Below, one piece after another: positions 50,834-59,412 of a DNA stretch of 64,000 nt; position 1 is the stretch's first letter, and each line of letters starts with the position of its first letter. The stretch comes from Paludibacter jiangxiensis. Its GTDB lineage: Bacteria > Bacteroidota > Bacteroidia > Bacteroidales > Paludibacteraceae. The stretch is from the NCBI RefSeq assembly GCF_001618385.1, contig NZ_BDCR01000003.1:806001-870000 (forward strand). The letters run 5' to 3'. A program made the position numbers and the translations under genes. The notes under the pieces were generated by a model. It saw nothing but the letters and a program-made list of their open reading frames with translations. It had not been told where the DNA came from and searched no databases.

Positions 50834-53281
50834 TTATTTAACCGTCACTTTTTTATCCTTGTAGACCACCTCTTTTTCTGTCTTATTGCCGTTAGCTGCA
50901 ATTTTCACTACGTGAAATTTCCGTTCTGCAAGCATACCGGGAAATGTTCCTTTGCGATCGGCAATAGTCAGGGTTTTCGATTTATCATCCCATTTGAAGT
51001 TAATGGTAGAGTAAATTCCTTTTTCGTAATTGTAGTTATCGTTTTCATCTTCGTACAAAGAGAACTCGCCGTTTGCTCCTTCATAAACGCGGATTTCAAG
51101 GTCATCCCATTTTTTCTCTGTAGCAAACTTTACTTTTGGGCCAAAAGGAATAATGCTTCCGGCTTTGACGAACAATGGCATTTTATCGATAGTGGTGGCC
51201 AGCGTAATTTCCTGTCCTCCGTTATATTTTGTATTCGTCCAGAAATCAAACCATGATGTCCCGGCCGGCAGGTATGCTTTTGCCGATTTCGACTGGGTAA
51301 AGTCCACTGCAACGGCTTTATTATCTTTCTTATCTCCTTTATTCCAACCCGAATTTTCGTCTGTTTTCACTATCGTTTCGGGTGTATATTGAGCATGCAC
51401 GACAGGTGCAACCAATATAGATTTCCCGAACATGTATTCATCATTTATGTTCCGGACATTATTATCCTGAAAATCCATTGCCAGCGCACGCATCATGGTC
51501 GACTGATCTTTCGTCACGCTCCATGCAGTAGAATAAATATAAGGCAGCATGGCATAGCGCAGGTTGATCGATTTCTCAATGGCATCGAAAATCGGTTCGC
51601 CCTTCTTTCCGAAATTGTATATTTCACGCGGCACATCAGTCCCGTGCGAACGCATCATCGGTGTGAATGTACCAAACTGAAGCCATCTTACATACAACTC
51701 CTGATACAAGGGGTTTTTAGCTCCGCTTCCATCTCCCCAACCCCGGTTATAGCTACCGGCAAAGAATCCGCCAATATCAGTGTTCCAATAAGGGATACCG
51801 CTCAATGAAAAATTAAGACCGGCAGGAATCTGGTTTCGGAGCGATTGCCAGGATGAGTTTACGTCTCCCGACCAGGTATTTGCTCCGTAGCGTTGTTGCC
51901 CGGCAAAAGCAGAACGGGTAAGAATAAATACACGCTTGTCGGAACTTACGCCTCGCTGATGTTCGGAAACTCCGCCAACCGCCATCAGCGGAAACGCGTT
52001 GCGCACTTTGCGAAAAGAGCCAAGATAAGTTTTCAAATCGAAATCGGAAGGTTTGAAATCCAAATGGTCAGGCTCGGTAGAGTCCATCCACCAACCGTCG
52101 ATGCCGAGAGAGAACAGTCCTTTATTGAGGTATCTCCAGTAAATATCACGAGCTTCCGGGTTGTAAGGATCATAGGGTTGTACGCCCGACGGATAATCAC
52201 GGTTGGGCGGCCATGCTTCCATACCCGACTGTGGCCATGTGCCGAAGTTCAACAACATCCCTTTCGGTTGCATCTCGCGGTATTGCTTTGTTTGCGGGCC
52301 GAACGACGACCAGATCGAAATAATCAGGTGTGCATTCATGTTGTGGATGTCGTCTACCATCTTTTTCGGTTCGGGGAATTCCGTATTCAGAAACTCCATG
52401 GCATTCCACAGGTAGTTATTGCCCCAGTATTGCCAGTCCTGAATAATACCATCGAGCGGCACTCCAAGCTCTCTGTACTTTTTCACAACACCCACCAGTT
52501 CGTTCTGACTTTTATATCGTTCTTTGCTCTGCCAAAAACCAAACGTCCACAATGGAAACATAGGAGCCTGGCCTGTCAGGTCGCGCATGCAGGCCACCGA
52601 TCCGTCGAGACTTCCGCCAACCATAAAATAATAGTCGATGCCATCGCCTACATCCGACTTAAAGAGTGTAGTTTCCGGCTTATCTTCAAAAATGGTGGGA
52701 GAATAGTTATCCCAGAACAGGCCGTATCCTTTGGTTGAGACAAAAAACGGCACATAATCGTCCGTATTGCCCTGCACCATGTGGAGCGTCACATTGCGTT
52801 GCGACATTTTACCACCCTGCTGCTGGCCCAGGCCATAGATTGCTTCGTCTTTATCGAGTGTAAATTCTTGCCCCACGCTATATGTACTGGTTCCGGCATC
52901 GTTGAAAGGAGTAAACGATGCGCCCTGAGCCTTCTCATTCAGCAATGCATTGCCGCGAACATCCTGAAACGACACGGCTCCGTCTTTCAGATTCAGCGTC
53001 ACAAGCATTTTGCTGCTTTTCAACAAAAGCCGATCACCCTGTTGCGCTACGGAAAATTTTGTTTTTTCAGGGGTCTTTGTCACCGAAAGGCTTTGCTTGT
53101 TGAAATCGCTTCCGGCAGGCCATTTCTGTATTCGCACGATGGAGGGAGAGTAAAACCGGACCTCAACTCCGGTAGAATTAATGACGGCTTTTGCACCCCA
53201 GTCGGTTTTTTGGAAGATTTGAGCTTGGGAACTCATTACCGACACCATGACTAAGCATAGCAGAGAGAAAATACACTTCAT
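50834..53281 (-). CDS. GH31 alpha-xylosidase/alpha-glucosidase-like enzyme (no PA14)
   Basis: 815 residues: signal peptide (1-20), N-terminal beta-sandwich, TIM barrel, two C-terminal beta domains. Nucleophile Asp400 (DGWWMDSTEPD) and acid/base Asp473 (NTWSGDVNSS). The barrel sequence DWQYWGNN and the WMDSTEP pattern resemble the alpha-xylosidase branch of GH31. It lacks the PA14 insertion present in the other GH31 at 56802. First gene of the operon GH31-GH43-GH115-GH29 and divergent from the regulator, the most likely direct target of it. Confidence 0.92.
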   Translation of the reverse strand: MKCIFSLLCLVMVSVMSSQAQIFQKTDWGAKAVINSTGVEVRFYSPSIVRIQKWPAGSDFNKQSLSVTKTPEKTKFSVAQQGDRLLLKSSKMLVTLNLKDGAVSFQDVRGNALLNEKAQGASFTPFNDAGTSTYSVGQEFTLDKDEAIYGLGQQQGGKMSQRNVTLHMVQGNTDDYVPFFVSTKGYGLFWDNYSPTIFEDKPETTLFKSDVGDGIDYYFMVGGSLDGSVACMRDLTGQAPMFPLWTFGFWQSKERYKSQNELVGVVKKYRELGVPLDGIIQDWQYWGNNYLWNAMEFLNTEFPEPKKMVDDIHNMNAHLIISIWSSFGPQTKQYREMQPKGMLLNFGTWPQSGMEAWPPNRDYPSGVQPYDPYNPEARDIYWRYLNKGLFSLGIDGWWMDSTEPDHLDFKPSDFDLKTYLGSFRKVRNAFPLMAVGGVSEHQRGVSSDKRVFILTRSAFAGQQRYGANTWSGDVNSSWQSLRNQIPAGLNFSLSGIPYWNTDIGGFFAGSYNRGWGDGSGAKNPLYQELYVRWLQFGTFTPMMRSHGTDVPREIYNFGKKGEPIFDAIEKSINLRYAMLPYIYSTAWSVTKDQSTMMRALAMDFQDNNVRNINDEYMFGKSILVAPVVHAQYTPETIVKTDENSGWNKGDKKDNKAVAVDFTQSKSAKAYLPAGTSWFDFWTNTKYNGGQEITLATTIDKMPLFVKAGSIIPFGPKVKFATEKKWDDLEIRVYEGANGEFSLYEDENDNYNYEKGIYSTINFKWDDKSKTLTIADRKGTFPGMLAERKFHVVKIAANGNKTEKEVVYKDKKVTVK

Positions 53282-53389
53282 GACGTTTTTAGATTTGAGT
53301 TAATAATCGATATAAAGCTTTTTATTGTTTGCGATATCCAAAACATAAACCGGACGCTTTTCATGTTTTCCGCTCTATGTTTCACGTCA

Positions 53390-53397
53390 CAAATGTA
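53390..53397 (-). promoter_or_regulatory. Putative -7 element of the GH31 operon
   Basis: Minus-strand TACATTTG matches TAnnTTTG. At the consensus distance upstream the sequence is AAGT, a poor -33, as expected for an activator-dependent promoter. Predicted leader is about 100 nt. Confidence 0.4.
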
Positions 53398-53427
53398 CAT
53401 TTTAGTTGCGACGCCCACTTGTACTTA

Positions 53428-53456
53428 TGTTACAGAAAAGTGGTGAATTTGTTACA
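53428..53456. promoter_or_regulatory. Direct repeats TGTTACA, 22-bp period, candidate AraC-type activator site
   Basis: TGTTACA occurs at 53428-53434 and 53450-53456, start-to-start distance 22 bp, about two helical turns, immediately upstream of the minus-strand promoter. Paired direct repeats at this spacing and place are typical for AraC-family activators. The divergent gene encodes an AraC-type DNA-binding domain. Confidence 0.4.
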
Positions 53457-53537
53457 CTTCTTCAATTTCAGACCATTAACACGCATTTATTGCACATTTT
53501 CAGCCTTTGGCAACACCTAAAAACAGCAGTTCATCGC

Positions 53538-53568
53538 CTTGAATTATTCCAATATATCCGTACCTTTG
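53538..53568 (+). promoter_or_regulatory. Putative promoter of the regulator gene
   Basis: CTTG (53538-53541) and TACCTTTG (53561-53568) are separated by 19 bp and match the Bacteroidetes -33/-7 pattern TTTG-N19-TAnnTTTG with one mismatch. Transcription would start near 53575. Confidence 0.55.
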
Positions 53569-53779
53569 AAAGCCTCAAATACGAGTCGGATGGCTTCTTC
53601 TGTCTGGTCCATTTCATCCACGTTATCGTAGCATCAGGAATAGCATTCCAATTTTTGGTCACTATGAAACGAGCATGTTTATTGAGAAACCAAACACGAA
53701 TGAACAACATCATGCGGGTTAGCTTCGCTTCAATTCGCAAGCACAATTCCATCTGACCTAAAAAAACAATTTTGTACGG

Positions 53780-56659
53780 ATGAAATACAAGCTTTTGCTA
53801 CCTCTGCTCTTATTCTGTGTGCTGGCCAAAGTACAGGCACAGGGAGCAAGACTGTTTACTTCCGCTGATGGCCTGCCGGGCAGTCAGTTCATCTTCATGA
53901 ATCAGGATAGCAAAGGCAATATATGGATTTGCAACTATGGAGGTTTAGCCCGTTTTGACGGATTCGGCCTGACAGCCTTTTATGAAGCAAGAGGCCAAAA
54001 CAGATTGCGAAGCAACAGCGTCTACCGCTTAACCACCGATCCGCTGGGACAATATTGGGTTGGAACCACTCGCGGCTTACAGCTGTTTCATCCCGAAAAA
54101 GAGACCTTTGAGCACATTCGTCTGGAAAAAGGCGAAGATGATAATACCTCCCGAAAAGGGAAAGCAATCACTATTTCCGACATCATCCTTTTGCCTGGTG
54201 GCAAGCAATTGCTGCTCGGCAGCGGAATAGACGGCTTCTACATTATCGACATACGAACCCATAAAGTGGCAGAGAAAGCCACCGCCGCTCTCAGACAAGC
54301 TCTGAAAAATATCGTACCAAGACGCATCTACATCGATTCCAAATCGCGTCTCTGGGTCGTTGGCTCCAATCTGGAGGTGATTGACCTGAAGAGTTTTCGC
54401 CCGTTACCAATCAACTCCAAAGGATTCGGCATTCAATCGTCCGACATGGAAATCACCGATTTCCTCGAAGACAGAGTGACTCATACACTCCTGATATGCG
54501 ATAAATGGAATGGGGTTTTGGTCTTCGACGAAGGCAAACGTCAATTGAGAAAATTAACATCGCAACCTACCAAATTCACGAGTGCTCAATGCCTGATACA
54601 ACGCAGGGATGGTACGCTGCTGGTTGGATGCGAAAGCAATGGCATCGGCAAAATAGAGCTTGCCCAAAATACCATTACCGACTACAAAATACAAGATACG
54701 CCGCTCGATCTGGCATATTGCAAAATCCACAGCATGATTGAAGATCGCTGGGGAAATCTTTACATTGGCATCTATCAAAAAGGCATGCTGGTAGTGCCAT
54801 CGGCATCGGGCAATTTCAATTTTCAGCAAATTACGGGCACATCCTCCATCCCTATTCAATCGGCGATCACCTCTTTTAACCATGCCAATAACGGAAACAT
54901 CATGGTCTGCACCGACGGGAATGGCGTTTTCTACGGTAAAAGCTACGATAATCTTCAGCAACTTCCCCTGCCCTCTTTCTGCAACAACGCCATACAACAT
55001 ATGGTTACCGACCCTACAGGAAAAATATGGATAGCCACCTATGGAAGCGGGCTCTATTGCTACGATCGCGGGGCCGTAAAAAAGATTCCCGACACAAAAG
55101 ACATTATCAACAAAAACAGCTGCTATCTGGAATGCGACCCGGCACGCAAAGTGTTGTACATCGCCAACATCGGCACGGGGCTTAACCGCATCGACCTTCG
55201 TTCGGGTGAAATGAGCCACATCGCAATTGCCAGTCCCTGGGTATTTGCACTGAAGCTCGATTCAAAAGGGCGCTTATGGATAGGAAGCTCCAACTGCGAC
55301 TGCTACGATCCGAAGACGAATCGTCTGTACAACTACAGACTGGAGACAATCGACAACAGTTCGGTACGCGCCTTTCTTGAAAGCAACGGATTAATATATA
55401 TCGGCACAAACAACGGTCTGTTTGTGTACAATGACAAAAATAATTCATGCCGGCACTATTCGTTAGACTCCGACAACAAAGCTATTTCGGTGCTTGCACT
55501 GGCTGCAGGCAACGACAATGCTATCTGGATGAGCACCAACAAGGGAATCGTACGGTTTGACCCCAAAAGTGGCAGCATGCGCCTGTTCGCTTCATACGAC
55601 ATCCGGAAAATAGGAGATTTTCACAGCAACGCCGTATATTGCTACGCCAACGGAACAATCGCATTCGGAGGCGATAACGGAATTATTACCTTCAACCCGG
55701 TTTCAATCATCAACAGCAAAACAGAATGGAATCCGATACACTTCAGTTCGCTCAATGTAAACGGGAAACCGATAACCTACGACTTCAATGCCGGGCACAA
55801 CTTTCTTGATGCGGCAATAGGATATGCAACCCGCATCACCCTCCCCTATAATCAGAACTCCTTTTCCATTCGCTTTACCACCTCCAACTATGCAGCGTCC
55901 TCTCAACTTCGCTACGTGTATCAGTTAAAAGGTTACGAATCCGTGTGGCACTCCACCACTGCCGACAATCCGCTGGCAGTGTACAACCAGCTGCCTCCGG
56001 GGCACTATACGCTCCGCGTGCAAAGCATCAGCGAAGGGAAAAACCTGCAAACCACCGAAGCCTCTATCGATGTGATCATCAACGCTCCCTGGTATTGGTC
56101 GTGGTGGAGCAAACTGTGTTATTTTATCATTCTCCTTTCGCTCGTATACAGCCAATACCGAACCTATCAAACACGCCAGCGGAGCAAAAAACGCTTACGT
56201 ACCGTTATCGGCGAAATGCTTCGTATCAAAGAGAACTACCTCAACGTAATACAAACGCAGCAGGTTGACCCTTCCAGGTCCGTCGATTCAGGAGACGACA
56301 AATGGAAAAAGAGAGTGATGGATGCTATTTCGAGCCACATCTCCGATGCGGATTTCGGGGTAGAAGAACTAAGTCATGAAGTCGCTTTGAGCCGCGTTCA
56401 CCTCTACCGGCGTACCAAGGAGCTATTCGGAAGTTCGCCCAACGACCTTATAAAGTCGGTGCGCATGAAAAAAGCGGGACTGATGCTTATTCAGGACAAA
56501 ACATCCATTTCGGAGGTTGCCTACGAGGTGGGCTTCTCAGAACCTTCCTATTTTTCAAAATCGTTTAAGAGCTATTTCAACATGTCGCCCAAGGACTTTG
56601 TGGCCCGCTATCGCGACAATGCCAATGACGAAATCGTGCAACAACTGTTTGAGCTATAG
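53780..56659 (+). CDS. Membrane-bound sensor/AraC-type regulator (HTCS-like, without kinase and receiver)
   Basis: 959 residues: signal peptide (1-20), two-component-regulator propeller repeats (about 24-690; DGLPGSQF and repeated D.KGRLWIG motifs), Y_Y_Y domain (about 700-768), one membrane helix (about 777-793), a basic, possibly coiled-coil linker of about 47 residues, then an AraC-type helix-turn-helix (about 840-945). Hybrid two-component regulators of Bacteroidota PULs have the same ends but carry HisKA, HATPase and receiver domains (about 400-500 residues) between them. Here nothing remains of these. It would sense an oligosaccharide in the periplasm and bind DNA directly from the membrane. 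Only plus-strand gene in the window; divergent from the GH31 operon. The frame is intact, so this is not a fresh deletion. Confidence 0.93.
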   Translation: MKYKLLLPLLLFCVLAKVQAQGARLFTSADGLPGSQFIFMNQDSKGNIWICNYGGLARFDGFGLTAFYEARGQNRLRSNSVYRLTTDPLGQYWVGTTRGLQLFHPEKETFEHIRLEKGEDDNTSRKGKAITISDIILLPGGKQLLLGSGIDGFYIIDIRTHKVAEKATAALRQALKNIVPRRIYIDSKSRLWVVGSNLEVIDLKSFRPLPINSKGFGIQSSDMEITDFLEDRVTHTLLICDKWNGVLVFDEGKRQLRKLTSQPTKFTSAQCLIQRRDGTLLVGCESNGIGKIELAQNTITDYKIQDTPLDLAYCKIHSMIEDRWGNLYIGIYQKGMLVVPSASGNFNFQQITGTSSIPIQSAITSFNHANNGNIMVCTDGNGVFYGKSYDNLQQLPLPSFCNNAIQHMVTDPTGKIWIATYGSGLYCYDRGAVKKIPDTKDIINKNSCYLECDPARKVLYIANIGTGLNRIDLRSGEMSHIAIASPWVFALKLDSKGRLWIGSSNCDCYDPKTNRLYNYRLETIDNSSVRAFLESNGLIYIGTNNGLFVYNDKNNSCRHYSLDSDNKAISVLALAAGNDNAIWMSTNKGIVRFDPKSGSMRLFASYDIRKIGDFHSNAVYCYANGTIAFGGDNGIITFNPVSIINSKTEWNPIHFSSLNVNGKPITYDFNAGHNFLDAAIGYATRITLPYNQNSFSIRFTTSNYAASSQLRYVYQLKGYESVWHSTTADNPLAVYNQLPPGHYTLRVQSISEGKNLQTTEASIDVIINAPWYWSWWSKLCYFIILLSLVYSQYRTYQTRQRSKKRLRTVIGEMLRIKENYLNVIQTQQVDPSRSVDSGDDKWKKRVMDAISSHISDADFGVEELSHEVALSRVHLYRRTKELFGSSPNDLIKSVRMKKAGLMLIQDKTSISEVAYEVGFSEPSYFSKSFKSYFNMSPKDFVARYRDNANDEIVQQLFEL

Positions 56660-56662
56660 GAC

Positions 56663-56707
56663 AAAAGCGACAACACCCTCTTTAAACCGGAGGGCATCAT
56701 CGCTTTT
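56663..56707 (+). terminator. Terminator of the regulator gene
   Basis: Outer arms AAAAGCGA (56663-56670) and TCGCTTTT (56700-56707), inner arms CCCTC (56676-56680) and GAGGG (56690-56694), starting 4 bp after the stop and followed by a T-rich tract on the plus strand. Confidence 0.7.
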
Positions 56708-56772
56708 ATTATCAATCAGGACAATTCGCACCACGATACGATCCTGCATATTATAGCTTCAAAATTCAATGA

Positions 56773-56790
56773 AGGGAAATAACGTTCCCT
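56773..56790. terminator. Small hairpin at the convergent gene ends
   Basis: AGGGAA (56773-56778) and TTCCCT (56785-56790) flank six bases, 12 bp after the stop of the minus-strand GH31. No strong T run follows on the minus strand, so termination here is uncertain. Confidence 0.35.
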
Positions 56791-56801
56791 CTTTCCAATT
56801 A

Positions 56802-59396
56802 CTACTGTAACTTCAATTGTATCTGCTTTCCTGAATAATTCAAAGTCTTAGTACTTTTCTGACTGCCGTTCACCAAAACAATACGGAAACGACGGTTTGC
56901 TATCATTCCCGGATAAGTGCCTTTGCGACTTTCAACGGTCAGCGTTCCGGCTTTGTCATTCCACACAAAGCGAATGGTTGAGTACGCTCCTTTTTCGTAA
57001 TTGTATGTATCGTTTTCATCTTCGTACAAAGTAAAACTGCCGTTCGTTCCCGGATAAACCCGGATTTCGAGATCGTCCCACTTTTTCTCGGATGCATACT
57101 GCACTTTGGGACCGATGGGTAAAATAGTACCGGCTTTCACGTAAACCGGAATCATATCCAGACTAACCTGACTGACGGTTTCCTTGCCTCCTGCCAGTTT
57201 CTCTCCTGTCCGGAAATCATACCATGCGGCAGCCTGCGGAAGATAGGTCTTCCATTCTTTGGCTCCGGCTTCAGTGACAGGCGCTACCAGCAATGATTTT
57301 CCAAACATGTATTCGTACGGATACTGCAAAGCGGAAGCATCGTTACAAAAATCCATTACCAGCGGGCGCATCAGCGTGGAACCATTTTTTGTAATTTGCC
57401 ATGCCTCGGAATAGATGTACGGCATCAGGCTATAGCGCAGATCCAATGCTTTGCGCATGTTATCCTCCACCTTTTGCCCGTATCTCCAGGGTTCGGTTTC
57501 GGTCATGTAGCCGTGTATGCGGAATACAGGATTGAACACACCCCATTGAAACCAACGGGTCAACAGTTCCTGATATTTTTCGTCGGTATATTGCGAACGC
57601 CCCGGACGGAAGAACCCTCCGATATCGGTTGTCCAGTAAGGAAATCCGGTGACGGAATAATTCAATCCGGCTACAATCTGACGTTTAAAGGTGTCCCAGG
57701 TTCCGCCAATATCGCCCGACCAGTTGATGATGCCATAGCGTTGCTGCCCCAAATATGCCGAACGGGTCAGGATGCACACCCGCTTTTGGTCGGATGTTGC
57801 ACGTTGGCCTTCATACACCGATTTACTTACAAAATAAGGATAAGTCAGGCGGTAAAAGTCACCAAGACCAAAAGTGGTTTTTTCTCCTTTCAAGGCATCG
57901 TTTTCAGGTTCTACAGCGTCCATCCACCACGAATCCACTCCATTATCGAACATATTTATTTTCAACACATTCCAATAATCCTTTCTGGTTTCGTGATTGA
58001 AATAGTCCAGCCATTTGGTATTCGGGATAAAGCGGTTTTTAGCAACAAACTCTTTCCCTATATCGGAATTTTTATCGGGATTCGACCAGATTGAGATATT
58101 GAAATGAGCATTCAAATCATGCAGTTTTCCAATAAATTCTTTTGGATTCGGGTAATTCTTCTCATCGAATTTTGGCACGCCCCAACCATTATTGCCCCAA
58201 TATTGCCAGTCCTGCACAATCACATCTACGGGCAAATTGCGTTTCCGAAACTCTTCTACAGTTTCTACCAATTGTTTGCCTGAGGAATAACGTTCGCGAC
58301 ATTGCCAGAAGCCGTAAGCCCATTTGGGAAATAAAGGAGCGTTGCCCGAAAGCTTGCGATAAGCTGCTATAACATCGTCAGCCGATCCGGCAAAAACCAC
58401 GTAATCCAATGATTTGGCAACAGGCGAACGAAAGGTAGTAGTATTTGACAGCGCTTTCCACGACAAACGCGGCGTGTTATCGGATTTGCACAACACCTGC
58501 ACCTGATGCTCTCCGGTTGTTAGCTGCACCAACGCGCCCACGGTAGGCGGCAGCCACATATTACTCTGATCGACAACCGGTTTACCGTCAATAGTGACAA
58601 AATGACGATTCCCCATATCGCCTAAATCAAGGAATAGCGAGTATTCTCCATTCTGGGGAACGCTGAACTTTCCATTATAAAGCGATTGGTTTTGAGAAAC
58701 TTTTTGAGTACCAGCTGTCGTGGTTACTTCCGCTTCCTGATTGCCGGTAGCCACCTGCTCCTGTTTATTCAGGGCAATAGCGTTGTCGGCAGGATTGAAA
58801 TCGGTGAGACCGTACTGATGCCATAGCAAACCGTAGCCCCGACTGGAATAGATAAACGGAATCGAAATCTGTGTATTTACCTGCGTCAAACGACGGGTAA
58901 CACCGCGCAGGTTGTAATGCCCGTCCTGAAACTGGCCCAACCCAAATATTGCTTCATTGGCTGGAGAGTCAAATGTTTGTTCGACCATAAAGCAGGGCTC
59001 ACCCTGAATTGTGCCAAGCTCTAGCTTGCGGGAACCTGCCGATTCATTCACCAAAGGCTTACCGGTAGCATCAAAAAACGACAACTTACCCGATTGCTTA
59101 TCTACAGCGACACTTATTTTAGCAACTTTCACTTCCACCGCAGAAGCCGACTCCTGCATCTTAAAAGCAGGAGTGGAAACATTGGATGTAAATACAAGTT
59201 CCTGCAAGTTGTCTTCTGCGCCTTTGCACAACTTCACCCTCACGCTGTTTTCGGTCAACGGACAAAGAGTTAACGTACCTTCATTTAGAGTAACAATCAC
59301 TCCTTTTTTATCTTGCTTGAAACTTTTTACTGCCTGAGCAAAACAAATGAATGGAAGCAGGACGGTTAATAAGATTATTTTTAGCTTCATGGTCAT
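56802..59396 (-). CDS. GH31 alpha-xylosidase-like enzyme with PA14 insertion
   Basis: I place the start at the ATG ending at 59396 (MTMKLKIILL; 59390 is an alternative), because a longer frame to 59498 overlaps the upstream gene and buries the signal peptide. About 864 residues: signal peptide, N-terminal beta-sandwich with a PA14 domain inserted at about 220-320, TIM barrel with nucleophile Asp493 (SWWMDAVEP) and acid/base Asp562 (INWSGDIGG), C-terminal beta domains. A PA14 insertion at this site is known from the Bacteroides ovatus xyloglucan alpha-xylosidase BoGH31A. It is last in the operon GH2-GH43-GH43-GH31. Confidence 0.92.
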   Translation of the reverse strand: MTMKLKIILLTVLLPFICFAQAVKSFKQDKKGVIVTLNEGTLTLCPLTENSVRVKLCKGAEDNLQELVFTSNVSTPAFKMQESASAVEVKVAKISVAVDKQSGKLSFFDATGKPLVNESAGSRKLELGTIQGEPCFMVEQTFDSPANEAIFGLGQFQDGHYNLRGVTRRLTQVNTQISIPFIYSSRGYGLLWHQYGLTDFNPADNAIALNKQEQVATGNQEAEVTTTAGTQKVSQNQSLYNGKFSVPQNGEYSLFLDLGDMGNRHFVTIDGKPVVDQSNMWLPPTVGALVQLTTGEHQVQVLCKSDNTPRLSWKALSNTTTFRSPVAKSLDYVVFAGSADDVIAAYRKLSGNAPLFPKWAYGFWQCRERYSSGKQLVETVEEFRKRNLPVDVIVQDWQYWGNNGWGVPKFDEKNYPNPKEFIGKLHDLNAHFNISIWSNPDKNSDIGKEFVAKNRFIPNTKWLDYFNHETRKDYWNVLKINMFDNGVDSWWMDAVEPENDALKGEKTTFGLGDFYRLTYPYFVSKSVYEGQRATSDQKRVCILTRSAYLGQQRYGIINWSGDIGGTWDTFKRQIVAGLNYSVTGFPYWTTDIGGFFRPGRSQYTDEKYQELLTRWFQWGVFNPVFRIHGYMTETEPWRYGQKVEDNMRKALDLRYSLMPYIYSEAWQITKNGSTLMRPLVMDFCNDASALQYPYEYMFGKSLLVAPVTEAGAKEWKTYLPQAAAWYDFRTGEKLAGGKETVSQVSLDMIPVYVKAGTILPIGPKVQYASEKKWDDLEIRVYPGTNGSFTLYEDENDTYNYEKGAYSTIRFVWNDKAGTLTVESRKGTYPGMIANRRFRIVLVNGSQKSTKTLNYSGKQIQLKLQ

Positions 59397-59412
59397 CTCA
59401 ATAAATTGATTC

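Larger units (their letters stand above)
53282..53779. promoter_or_regulatory. Divergent control region between GH31 operon and regulator
   Basis: A 498-bp region with no supported gene. It holds a minus-strand -7 element (53390-53397), a pair of direct repeats (53428-53456), a plus-strand promoter (53538-53568) and a plus-strand leader of about 205 nt before the regulator ATG. A CCACTT/AAGTGG inverted repeat (53415-53420 / 53438-53443) overlaps the repeats. Confidence 0.5.

Noticed and set aside
53531-53752. Minus-strand open frame of 73 codons considered as a transposase remnant
   Set aside because: The basic, Trp-rich translation shows no DDE or tyrosine-recombinase motif and there are no terminal inverted repeats around it.
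53406-53756. Plus-strand open frame of 116 codons in the divergent control region
   Set aside because: Overlaps the putative promoter and leader of the regulator, starts in the GH31 control region and resembles no known protein.
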